Of a stretch of 17,655 nucleotides of DNA, positions 1 to 8,000 are shown piece after piece. Source of the DNA: Polynucleobacter meluiroseus (GTDB taxonomy: Bacteria; Verrucomicrobiota; Verrucomicrobiia; Opitutales; UBA953); assembly GCA_943323725.2 (NCBI GenBank), contig CALPIW020000006.1:1-17655 (forward strand), written 5' to 3'. The translations under genes and the position numbers were made by a program. Each line of letters starts with the position of its first letter. Position 1 is the first letter of the stretch. The notes under the pieces are model-generated. The model did not search any database, was not told the DNA's origin, and saw nothing but the letters and a program-made list of their open reading frames with translations.

Positions 1-1
1 C

Positions 2-862
2 GTGCTCCTCTTCTCCTTCCTCTGGACGGTGCTCGTCTATTACCCTGTCGCGCATGCCGTCTGGGGCGCCACCGGCGACTTCTCCGGCATCGCCAATGCG
101 GACGCCGCCTTCAAGGCCGCGGACTTCGCCGGCGGCATCGTCGTGCACATGACCTCGGGCTGGTCCGCCCTGCTCCTCTGCGTGCTCGTCGGACCGCGCA
201 TCGGCTTCGGCAAGCGCGCGATGCCGCCGCACAGTATGGTCCTCTGCGTGATCGGCACCGGCCTGCTCTGGGCCGGCTGGTATGGCTTCAACGCCGGTTC
301 GGCGCTCGCCGCCGATGGCGTGGCCCTGCAGGCCTTCCTGACCACCACGCTCGGCGCGGCCACGGCCACGATGACGTGGGCGCTCGTGGAGAAGCTCCAC
401 CGCGGCAAGATCTCGGTCCTCGGACTTTGCTCGGGCGCGATCGCCGGCCTGGCGACCGTGACCAACGCCGCGGGCTTCGTCTCGGGTGGTTCGGCCGTGA
501 TCATCGGCCTGCTCGCGGGCAGCATCTCCTACTGGGCTTGCTCGGTGCTCAAGCCGAAGTTCGGCTACGATGACGCCCTCGACACCTTCGGCGTCCACGG
601 CATCGGCGGCACGATCGGCGCGCTCGCGACCGCCCTGCTCATGGACGGCGCGGTCAACGAAGCCGGTGGCAAACTCGTCGCCAAGGGACTGCTCATGGGC
701 CAGCTCACGGCCATGCTGCTTTGCATCGTCGTCTCGCTCGTCATGACTTGGATCATCGCGAAGCTCGTCGCCGTGACCATCGGACTGCGTCCCTCGGAAG
801 AAGCGGAAGCGCAGGGCTTGGACATCGCCGATCACGGCGAAGAAGGTTACAACGCGAATTAA
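2..862 (+). CDS. amt: Ammonium transporter (Amt family), 5'-truncated by window edge
   Basis: This is the C-terminal 286 residues of an Amt/MEP/Rh ammonium channel of the inner membrane; the start and first membrane helices lie outside the window. The visible part holds the first pore histidine in the FAGGIVVHMTSGW motif (residue 49 of the fragment) and the second in DTFGVHGIGG (residue 199). It also has the conserved GPRIGFGK and GWYGFNAGSALAADG segments and several hydrophobic helices. The cytoplasmic tail ends GLDIADHGEEGYNAN, the usual Amt tail that contacts PII (GlnK) proteins. It matches the next gene through this whole region and looks like a tandem paralogue. A GlnK gene often accompanies amt; none is visible here, but one could lie upstream. 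The family call is certain. Substrate preference and whether it is a transporter or a sensor cannot be judged. Confidence 0.95.
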   Translation: MLLFSFLWTVLVYYPVAHAVWGATGDFSGIANADAAFKAADFAGGIVVHMTSGWSALLLCVLVGPRIGFGKRAMPPHSMVLCVIGTGLLWAGWYGFNAGSALAADGVALQAFLTTTLGAATATMTWALVEKLHRGKISVLGLCSGAIAGLATVTNAAGFVSGGSAVIIGLLAGSISYWACSVLKPKFGYDDALDTFGVHGIGGTIGALATALLMDGAVNEAGGKLVAKGLLMGQLTAMLLCIVVSLVMTWIIAKLVAVTIGLRPSEEAEAQGLDIADHGEEGYNAN

Positions 863-887
863 GTCGGTTTTCTTCGGCTGAACCTGA

Positions 888-913
888 CCGCCTGCCTCTT
901 TTCGGGCAGGCGG
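888..913 (+). terminator. Hairpin after first amt gene, weak terminator candidate
   Basis: A perfect 9-bp stem (CCGCCTGCC / GGCAGGCGG) with an 8-base loop lies 26 bases after the amt stop codon. There is no tight T-run after the stem, only a scattered T-rich stretch from about 925, so it may be a weak terminator, an mRNA-stabilising hairpin or an attenuating structure between the tandem amt genes. Confidence 0.5.
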
Positions 914-972
914 CAGAGAGGCCTTCGCTTTAATTTAAGCACTTTTAGGCCATCGGTTCGAATGCGAGGTGT

Positions 973-987
973 TGGCACGGGGGTTGC
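973..987 (+). promoter_or_regulatory. Sigma-54 (RpoN) -24/-12 promoter for the second amt gene
   Basis: The sequence TGGCACGGGGGTTGC fits the sigma-54 consensus TGGCAC-N5-TTGC exactly, with GG and GC at the required spacing. Sigma-54 with NtrC is the classic driver of amtB in nitrogen-limited bacteria, so context supports it. The predicted start point falls near 998-999, only four or five bases before the ATG at 1003, which would make the transcript nearly leaderless. I could not recognise a clear NtrC palindrome upstream. Confidence 0.75.
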
Positions 988-1002
988 GAAAGGGCTTACG
1001 CC

Positions 1003-2493
1003 ATGAAATCCCTGCTACGAACTCTCACTATCCTCGCCCTGGCGGCAGTGCCTTACCTGTCGTCGGCGCAGAACGCCCCCGCTCCGGCGGCCGAACCCGC
1101 CAAAGCCGCACCGGCGGCTGCCGCCATCGACCAGCGCGTGGCTGACCTCGAAGCCTACGTCAACAACACCGGCCCCAAGGCAGGGGATGACAAGGTCGCC
1201 GCGGGTCCGATCGCCGCTTCCCCGGGTCCGGGTCACAACGCCTTCATCATGGTGTGCGCCGCGCTGGTGCTCTTCATGACGCTGCCCGGCCTCTTCCTCT
1301 TCTACGGCGGCCTGGTGCGCTCGAAGAACATCCTCTCCGTGGTCGCCCAGTGCTTCGGCCTGGCCGGCATGGTGGCGATCCTCTGGTGGGCCGTGGGTTA
1401 CTCCCTGGTCTTCGGCAAGAGCTTCGACGGTACCTTCCTCGGACACATCTTCGGCGGCAGCGAATTCTTCTTCCTGAACGGCGTCGGCGCCGCCCCGAAC
1501 GGAGATTACGCTTACTGGATCTCCCAGAACGTCTTCTCGATGTTCCAGCTGATGTTCGCGATCATCACCCCGGCCCTCATCGTCGGCGCCATCGCCGAAC
1601 GCATGAAGTTCTCCGCGGTCATGCTCTTCATGCTCGGCTGGATGTTCCTCGTCTACTTCCCGATGGCCCACGCGATCTGGGGCATCACCGGCGACATGAA
1701 CGGCGTCTGGAACGCCAAGGCCTCCATCAAGGCGATCGACTTCGCCGGCGGCACGGTCGTCCACATGACCTCGGGCTGGTCCGCGCTCCTGCTCTGCATC
1801 ATCCTCGGACCTCGCATCGGCTTCGGCAAGAAGGCCATGACGCCGCACAGCATGGTGCTCTGCGCCATCGGTACCGGCATGCTCTGGGTGGGTTGGTACG
1901 GTTTCAACGCCGGCTCGGCCCTCGCCGCGGACGGCGTCGGCGCCCAGGCCTTCATGACCACCACGCTCGCCGCGGGCGTCGCCGCCTTCACCTGGGGCGC
2001 CCTCGAGTGGATCCTCCGCAAGCACGCCAGCATCCTCGGCCTCTGCTCGGGCGCCGTCGCCGGCCTCGTCGTGATCACCCCGGCCGCGGGCTTCGTGACC
2101 GCCAGCTCCGCGGTGCTGATCGGCGTCCTCGCCGGTGTGGTGCCCTTCCTGGCCGTGGTCTACATGAAGTCCAAGCTCGGCTATGACGACGCGCTCGACA
2201 CCTTCGGCGTCCACGCGGTCGGCGGCACCCTCGGCGCCATCCTGACCGGCGTCCTCGCCACGGCCGACGTCAACGGCAACCTGAACACGAACCTCAAGGA
2301 CATCGTCGGCAAGACCCTCCTCACCGAGCAGCTCAAGGCGATCGGCATCACCCTGGTGCTCTCCCTGGTCGCCACCGCGATCCTCGCCTACGTGATCAAG
2401 GCCGTCATCGGCCTCCGCCCGACCGAAGAAGAAGAGGCCCGCGGCCTCGACATCTCGGACCACGGCGAAGAAGGTTACAGCCACAACTCCTAA
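1003..2493 (+). CDS. amt: Ammonium transporter (Amt family) with signal peptide
   Basis: Full-length 496-residue Amt channel for uptake of ammonium/ammonia across the inner membrane. Residues 1-22 form a signal peptide (basic start, hydrophobic core, SSA-Q cleavage-like site). An Ala/Pro-rich exported linker follows, with a short segment IDQRVADLEAYVNN, then about eleven membrane helices from residue 78. Conserved features: FYGGLVRSKN near 100-109, Asp246 and pore His254 in DFAGGTVVHMTSG, and pore His404 in DTFGVHAVGG. The C-terminal tail GLDISDHGEEGY is the PII-contact type. The start at 1003 is the only Met that keeps the signal peptide; AGGG at 991-994 could be its ribosome site. It follows a close paralogue at 2-862 and is flanked by its own sigma-54 element and terminator, so it can be transcribed alone under nitrogen control. 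Confidence 0.97.
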   Translation: MKSLLRTLTILALAAVPYLSSAQNAPAPAAEPAKAAPAAAAIDQRVADLEAYVNNTGPKAGDDKVAAGPIAASPGPGHNAFIMVCAALVLFMTLPGLFLFYGGLVRSKNILSVVAQCFGLAGMVAILWWAVGYSLVFGKSFDGTFLGHIFGGSEFFFLNGVGAAPNGDYAYWISQNVFSMFQLMFAIITPALIVGAIAERMKFSAVMLFMLGWMFLVYFPMAHAIWGITGDMNGVWNAKASIKAIDFAGGTVVHMTSGWSALLLCIILGPRIGFGKKAMTPHSMVLCAIGTGMLWVGWYGFNAGSALAADGVGAQAFMTTTLAAGVAAFTWGALEWILRKHASILGLCSGAVAGLVVITPAAGFVTASSAVLIGVLAGVVPFLAVVYMKSKLGYDDALDTFGVHAVGGTLGAILTGVLATADVNGNLNTNLKDIVGKTLLTEQLKAIGITLVLSLVATAILAYVIKAVIGLRPTEEEEARGLDISDHGEEGYSHNS

Positions 2494-2517
2494 GCCTCCC
2501 TCCAGGGAAGCCGGCCC

Positions 2518-2552
2518 GCAGGCCGTCCGATACCGGACGGCCTGCTTCTTTT
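2518..2552 (+). terminator. Rho-independent terminator after second amt
   Basis: Perfect 12-bp GC-rich stem (GCAGGCCGTCCG / CGGACGGCCTGC) with a 4-base loop, followed directly by the T-rich tail TTCTTTT. It lies 25 bases after the amt stop and ends that transcription unit. Confidence 0.93.
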
Positions 2553-2636
2553 AGGGGATTTCCTGACAGTGGCTTAATCTACTATGGAATTGCCAACTTT
2601 CAGATACTGACACCAGAATGTCTTCATCCGTCCGCC

Positions 2637-3470
2637 ATGCTTAAAATCTCCGCCCAACTGAATGACCGGGACTTCCAAGGCACCGCCGAGGAATTAGCGA
2701 CCTTCGTGTCCGAGAAGCTGGCTGAACTCGGCTTCGGCGAGCGCCACCGCTCCTCCGAGCGCCTGGTCCGCTTCTACGCCTACCAGAAACTCCTGAGCCG
2801 ACCGGAAAAAGCCCCCGACGACGGACGCCAGCGGCTCTTCGGCCAACTGCAGGTCCGGCAGCTCCTGCTCGCCCGCCTGCTCGCCGAGCGCGGCTGGGAT
2901 CTCGACCGGATCCGCACCCTCCTCCTGCAGAACCAGGAGACCAGCGCCCTCAATAAGCTGATCGATGAATTAGCCACGCCCACCGAAGCAGAAAAGCTCT
3001 TCTTCCGGACCCGCTCCAGCGAAGATGATTCGGTGACCGCACAGCTGCGATCCGAAACGAGAAGGATGCACGCCCGCATGCCCACGGCCTACTCCCAACG
3101 CGATGAAATGGCGGAACCATCGGCACCCGCCTACAAGCCCGCCCGCAAGTCCAGCTTCGCCATGGTGCAGCAGATGAAGCAGGTCGCCGAAAGCGATGAA
3201 TCCCCCGCCGATGCCCTTCGCCTGATGATAAAAAAGGAGCTGGCCCGCGACGACCTCAGCCCGGCCGCCCGTAGCCTGCTCGATCAGCTATTGTCCTTCA
3301 ATCCGTCCTCCCGAGGCGATGAACCGAAGACCGAAAGATGGACCAAAGTCCGGCTGACCCATTGGTGCGAAGCTCACTTTAACATCGATAGTCGCATGAC
3401 CCCGACCAAAGAAGAACTGCTAGAAATCGCGGATAATTTCAGCAAAGCATTGATGAAGAAGTACTTATAA
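2637..3470 (+). CDS. MerR-like helix-turn-helix protein, putative regulator
   Basis: 277 residues, no signal peptide or membrane segment. Residues about 40-97 resemble the MerR DNA-binding domain: RLVRFYAYQKLLSRPEK corresponds to the usual L-R-Y-Y-E..G-L-L segment, then DDGRQRLFG, and ERGWDLDRIRTLL matches the G-x-S-L-x-x-I-R-x-L-L helix. The remainder is charged and probably mostly helical. The C-terminal part (about 165-277) contains RWTKVRLTHWCEAHFNID and a helical end, which I do not recognise. Codon use is less GC-biased than the neighbours (GAATTAGC, GATAAAAAAG, CTATTGTCC). No good ribosome site precedes the ATG. It stands before a vWA protein gene, and TGACAGT-type repeats lie on both sides, so autoregulation and control of the vWA gene are plausible inferences. 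The MerR assignment is by motif only; effector and targets are unknown. Confidence 0.7.
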   Translation: MLKISAQLNDRDFQGTAEELATFVSEKLAELGFGERHRSSERLVRFYAYQKLLSRPEKAPDDGRQRLFGQLQVRQLLLARLLAERGWDLDRIRTLLLQNQETSALNKLIDELATPTEAEKLFFRTRSSEDDSVTAQLRSETRRMHARMPTAYSQRDEMAEPSAPAYKPARKSSFAMVQQMKQVAESDESPADALRLMIKKELARDDLSPAARSLLDQLLSFNPSSRGDEPKTERWTKVRLTHWCEAHFNIDSRMTPTKEELLEIADNFSKALMKKYL

Positions 3471-3479
3471 TTATGACAG

Positions 3480-3533
3480 TGTTAGTTTGATGCTAGTTAT
3501 GTGATAGTATCTTATTGGATGTTGACAGTATAG
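3480..3533. repeat. 11-bp-phased direct repeats (TGNYAGTWT) in the AT-rich spacer
   Basis: Three consecutive 11-base units, starting at 3480 (TGTTAGTTTGA), 3491 (TGCTAGTTATG) and 3502 (TGATAGTATCT), share TGNTAGT. A degenerate 10-base unit follows at 3513, then a further good copy at 3523 (TGACAGTATAG). Another TGACAGTG starts at 3474, and the same octamer starts at 2564, upstream of the MerR-like gene. Helical phasing suggests cooperative protein binding, such as an operator. The last copy overlaps a TTGACA -35-like hexamer (3522-3527) ahead of the vWA gene. Confidence 0.6.
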
Positions 3534-3549
3534 GGGATTGGGGCATGGT
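3522..3549 (+). promoter_or_regulatory. Candidate promoter for the vWA gene
   Basis: A perfect TTGACA -35 hexamer at 3522-3527 is followed after 16 bases by CATGGT (3544-3549), a poor -10. This weak -10 and the overlapping phased repeats would suit an activator-dependent promoter. The placement is an inference; only the -35 hexamer is convincing. Confidence 0.4.
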
Positions 3550-3568
3550 GGTGGGGATGATTCCTCCC

Positions 3569-4924
3569 ATGAGCCAACCCAAGATCGAAATCCTGCCCTT
3601 GAAGAAGGGCTTCCTCCGCGCCGCCTCCGAAGCGACGCACGTCCTCGTCCGCATCGTCGCCCCCAGCCAGCCGGCTGACGTCGTCGCCACTCCCCGCGCC
3701 CCGCTCGACCTCGCCCTGGTCATCGACCGCTCCGGCTCGATGTCCGGCCGCCCGCTGGAAGCCGCCCTCGAAAGCGCCGCCCGCATCGTCAGCGGCCTGC
3801 GCAGCGACGACCGTGTCGCCGTCGTGGCCTTCGATGGTGAGATCGAAATCGTCCAACCGCTCGTCGCGGCTACTGACCGGGCCACGCTCGTCCAGCGCAT
3901 CCGTTCGATCGACGCCCGCGGCTCCACCGACCTCTTCGGCGGCTGGGAAGAAGCCGTGAAGCAACTCGCGCCCTTCACCCGCAAGGACCGCATCGCCCGC
4001 GTCATCCTCCTCAGCGACGGCCAGGCCAACCACGGCCTCGTGAACGAGCAGGAGATCTTCGCCCGCGTCACCAAGGCGGCCGGCGCCGGTATCACGACCT
4101 CCACGGTCGGCCTCGGCCACGGCTTCAACGAATCGCTCATGACCGGCATGGCGACCGCCGGCGAAGGCGTCGCTAACTTCGGCCAGACCGCGGACGACCT
4201 CGACGAGGCCTTCGAAGAACAGTTCGCGATCCTCTCGAACAGCTACCTGCGCCAGGTGAAGGTCAGCGTGCAGGGCGGCAGCGACGTGCAGGCCCGCTTG
4301 GTCGGCGAACTCCTCGAGGAAGGCGTCGCCCGCAGCCGCAAGCTGGGTACCCTGCCCTGGGATGCTTCGCTCGTCGCGGTCGTCGAACTGAAGATCGGCG
4401 CCAACGCCAAGCCCGACGCGCTCGCGGCCGTCAACTTCGAAGCGCTCACCAAGGAGGGCGAGGTCCTCAAGTTCGGCCCGGAACTCATCGCGCTGCCCGA
4501 GGCGGACCTCGCCGCCTACTCCGTGCTGCCGATCGACGCTTCGGTCGCGGCCGCCGTATCCGAAGCCCTGGTCTCCGAGAAGATCGAGGCCGTCGAAGCC
4601 CTCGCCCGCGCCGGCAAGTTCGCCGAAGCGAAACAGGAATTCGAGGAGCTCCTGAAGCGCTCCGACCTGACGGACTGGGCCAAGCAGAAGGTGGAACACC
4701 TCCGGAACCTGCTCGATGAGGACGCCGGCATGGCGATCAAGGAGATGCGCTACGGCCGTTCCCGCATGCTCCGACAGACCAAGGCCGCGATGATGCGCGA
4801 CTTCGACACGCAGTTCTGCGTCGCCTCGGAAGACGCGAAACCGATCTACCTTCAGAAGAAGATCGTGGCCGGCACCGCCCGTAAACCGAAGCCCCCGCAG
4901 GGCGGCCAGGCTCCGCAGGCCTGA
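3569..4924 (+). CDS. von Willebrand factor A (vWA) domain protein
   Basis: 451 residues from the chosen ATG, apparently cytoplasmic (no signal peptide or membrane segment). The vWA domain spans about residues 46-225. Its metal-ion adhesion site is complete: D53-R-S55-G-S57 in DRSGSMSG, T120 in GSTDLFGG, and D150 in LLSDGQAN. A beta-rich region follows (about 225-335), then a charged helical region (about 345-430) and a Pro/Gly tail. In-frame ATGs at 3545 and 3557 are alternatives. I prefer 3569 because MSQPKIEILPLKKGFL looks like a natural start and a TTGACA-based promoter would initiate near 3558. Such proteins usually bind partners through the metal site, often in chaperone-like or signalling complexes, but no MoxR ATPase, kinase or phosphatase is next to it. 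The only partner candidate is the MerR-like gene upstream. Confidence 0.9.
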   Translation: MSQPKIEILPLKKGFLRAASEATHVLVRIVAPSQPADVVATPRAPLDLALVIDRSGSMSGRPLEAALESAARIVSGLRSDDRVAVVAFDGEIEIVQPLVAATDRATLVQRIRSIDARGSTDLFGGWEEAVKQLAPFTRKDRIARVILLSDGQANHGLVNEQEIFARVTKAAGAGITTSTVGLGHGFNESLMTGMATAGEGVANFGQTADDLDEAFEEQFAILSNSYLRQVKVSVQGGSDVQARLVGELLEEGVARSRKLGTLPWDASLVAVVELKIGANAKPDALAAVNFEALTKEGEVLKFGPELIALPEADLAAYSVLPIDASVAAAVSEALVSEKIEAVEALARAGKFAEAKQEFEELLKRSDLTDWAKQKVEHLRNLLDEDAGMAIKEMRYGRSRMLRQTKAAMMRDFDTQFCVASEDAKPIYLQKKIVAGTARKPKPPQGGQAPQA

Positions 4925-4948
4925 GCAACGGACAAAACTCGGGATTTC

Positions 4949-4980
4949 AGCCCGGTGGAAGCGATTCCACCGGGCTTTTT
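4949..4980 (+). terminator. Rho-independent terminator after the vWA gene
   Basis: Perfect 12-bp stem (AGCCCGGTGGAA / TTCCACCGGGCT) with a GCGA loop, followed directly by a run of Ts. It lies 25 bases past the vWA stop and separates that gene from the AsmA-like gene. Confidence 0.95.
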
Positions 4981-5024
4981 GTTGCCCGCTCTGGACGGCC
5001 GGGCAAGATGGGTCTCCGCCTCCC

Positions 5025-8000
5025 ATGTCCCGCGCTCTCCGCATCACCCTCTGGAGCGTCGGCCTCGTCGCCGTCGCCGTCGGAGCCACCCTTTTCTGGA
5101 TCGAATCCCAGCTCCGTCCCGAACCCCTCGGCGCCCGCGTCAAAGGCCTGCTCGCCGAAGCCGGCATCAAGGGCGGCATCGCCCGCATCGAAGCGTCCCT
5201 CGACGGAAAATTCTCCGCCGAGGGTATCGACCTCGTCCTCGCCGACGGCACCAAGGTCTCCGCGGCCTCGCTCAAAGGCGAAGCCGACCTCTTCGCCATC
5301 ATCGGCGGTACCTACGCGCTGCGTAGCCTCGAACTCAAGACGATCGACGTCGACCTGAGCACGCGCCGGCCCGCCACCCAGGCGGAGGCCGCTCCCGCCG
5401 CGCCGGCGACGAAGACCACCTTACCGCCTTTCGTCCTCGGACCGTATGCCGCGACGGGACGCGTCCGGCTGGCCGACGGCACGCTGTTGCGCTTCAGCGT
5501 CCGCGGTGACGCCTTCGATTCCCGCGGTCAGGCCGATCTCCGCGCCGGCATCGCCTGGCCCGGCTTCGTCGTCGGCAAGCAGACCACCGATCCGCGCGGC
5601 GAGGTCTCCCTGAAGGCCTCCTTTCGCCGTCCCCTCGGCGGCGAAGGCGTCACGCTCGACGCGCTCTTCGACGACCTTGCGTCGCTCCGCATGGAGCTCG
5701 CGGCGAAGGACGCCAGTCCGGCCGCCGTCGGTTCCGTCGGCTTCATCCTGGACGCGGCTTCCGTCCCCGGCAAACCGGGCGTCACTTTCACGGGCACGAT
5801 GAACGACTCCGCCGGACGTCCCGCGGTGAAGCTCCGCGGCGAGCATCTCGCCGGACGCACCTCGGTCGCCGCCGACCTCGACGTCGACCCCTCGCGCTTC
5901 GGCATCCTCAGCCAGCAGCTCCCTGACGTCCGCATCACCGGCGGAGCGAAAGGTGAACTGGACGGTACGCGCTGGCAGGCCGACCTCGACCTCAAGGCGC
6001 TCTGGGCGGACCTGAGCCGACTCTCGCCCCGCCTGCCCAAAGACGGCCGCTCCGAATGGCGGCTCGCGGCGAACGCGCAGAGCACCGACGCGGGCTTCGC
6101 GGTGAAAAGCCTGACCATCGCGGGCCACGGCGTGAAGATCGCCATCCCGCAGACCCTCACCTGGAAGGGCGGCCTCCTGCCGGTGAACGCCGATGAGGCG
6201 AACGTGACCATCGCCGCCGACGACGCCGACCTCGTCGCGCTGAATCCTTTCCTCGCCTCCGCGGAAGTGATCGCGACCGCCGGTCGCTGGACCGGCGAAG
6301 CCTCGGTGTCCTTCAAGGACGGACAGCCCGCCGTGCGCAGCGTGCGCACGCACAGCCTGCGCGGCGTCACCCTCGAGCAAGCGGGCAAGCCGCTGGTGCG
6401 CGGCATCGACGCGGAACTGCCCGTGAGCTCCGCCGACGGGACGATCGCCCTGGGTCCCTTCAGCGTGCGCTGCGCCGCCGGCGAGATCGCGGGCGGACGC
6501 CTTACGCTCCGGCCCGGCGCCGACGGCGCCTGGACCGCGCTCGCGGACATCGACGTGGGCATCGTCGAACTCGCCTCGCAGCCGAATTGGGAAGACCTCC
6601 CGGTGGACAAACTCAAAGGCATCCGCATCAGCGCGAAGGCCGCCGTGGAACGCGCCGCCGGCCAAGCCCCGGTCGTCGCTTCCGCCGAAGCTCGTATCTT
6701 CCGCGAAGGTCGCAACCTGCTCGCCCTGAAACTGCGCCAACCCCTGCCGACCGTCGGAGCCAGACCGACCGGCGTGCTGGTCGAAGCCGCCGCGCGCGAC
6801 CTTCCGCTCGAATCCCTCGCCGCCGTGGTCCCGGGACTCAAACTGTCCGGCGACCTCACCCGCGCCGACCTCGTCGCCGGCTTCAGCCGGGAAGGCCTCT
6901 TCGTCCGCACGGAAGGCGCGCCGCTCGCCTTCGCCCGGACAAGTGCCTCCTGGGCGGGCAAGGCGTGGGTCAAGGAATGCGACCTCGCCGCCAGCCTCGA
7001 TCTCCTCATCGGCGAGAAGTCCACGCTGATCGGCTTCAACCAAGCCTCACTGAAGAATCAGAACCGCGTCCTCGCCGAAGGAGACATCAAAGTCGGGCTC
7101 GGTGAAGCCGGCACGACGCTCCGCCTGCAGGGCGACCTCGGGGCCTTAGCCGAACAACCTTTCGCAGGCCCCCTGGGCATCGTCACCGGCGGCCGTTACC
7201 GCGCCAGCGCGGACCGAGCCCAGGACGGCGAGATCAAAGTCTCCCTGGAAGTCAGCGACGTCGGCCTCCGCCAGAGCGAAGGCCGCATCGCGCAGGCGAC
7301 CGTCACGGGACGTTATGCGCCCAAGCCGGACGGGCTCGACGCCGAGGGCGGCTTCCGCCTGCAGGCCGCGCACACCAGCGCCGGCAAGTTCACCCTCACG
7401 CAGCGCGTCGCCGGGACGAAGACCGACTGGCAGGCCAAGGTCACGGTCGATAACATCGACGTCGACGACGTGCTCTCGCTGCTCCCGAAGTCGGAGGAGA
7501 TCGTCGCCGAGACGCCCACGACGCCGCCGGCGCCGGACCGGACACCTTTCTGGGCTGGCCATACCGGCGCGTTGGAAATCACGGTCGGCACCGCGAAGGC
7601 TTACGGCATCAAGGCCGAGGGACTCGTCGTCCGCGCCGATGCGCAGCCGAACGGTCTGCGCCTGAGCCAGCTTTCCGGCCGGCTTGCGGAAGGCACGCTC
7701 AGCGGCCGCGGCCAGCTGGCCTTCCAACCGACCGTCAACAACGGTCCGTACACCCTCGCGGGTACGGTGAGCCTGACGCAGTTTAATTTCGGCGAAGTCG
7801 CCCAGGCGGTCCCCGCGGTGAAGGACTTCCTCCAAGGCAAGGGCGACGCCACCGCTTCCGTGACCAGCATCAGTGGCACGCCGGGCGAACTCCTCGGTCG
7901 CCTCCAGGCGGACGCGCAGCTCACCTCGCGCGGCGGCGTCATCCGCGCCTTCGGCGACAAGAACAGCAGCATGTCCCTTTCGGCCAACAAGGCGGGAGAT

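Noticed and set aside
1015..2484. 489-codon open frame antisense to the second amt gene
   Set aside because: It is rich in Glu, Asp, Gly, Arg and His with no domain, and is the mirror of GC-biased third positions in a certain Amt gene.
3474..3533. Repeats considered as a CRISPR array or plasmid iterons
   Set aside because: Units are only about 9-11 bases with no spacers and no cas or rep genes; operator sites are the simpler reading.
3515..3568. Earlier starts (TTG 3515, ATG 3545, ATG 3557) for the vWA gene
   Set aside because: TTG 3515 and ATG 3545 lie within or before the likely promoter core. ATG 3557 cannot be excluded but gives an unlikely MIPPM start.
3512..5302. 596-codon minus-strand frame across the vWA gene and the start of the AsmA-like gene
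   Set aside because: It runs through the strong terminator at 4949-4980 and is antisense to the intact vWA metal-site motifs; its composition is shadow-like.
5421..7043. Long minus-strand frames (540 and 503 codons) opposite the AsmA-like gene
   Set aside because: Two overlapping frames are open at once with low-complexity Arg/Gly/Ala content, as expected opposite a high-GC gene. The plus-strand frame is continuous for 1187 codons and coupled to the next gene.
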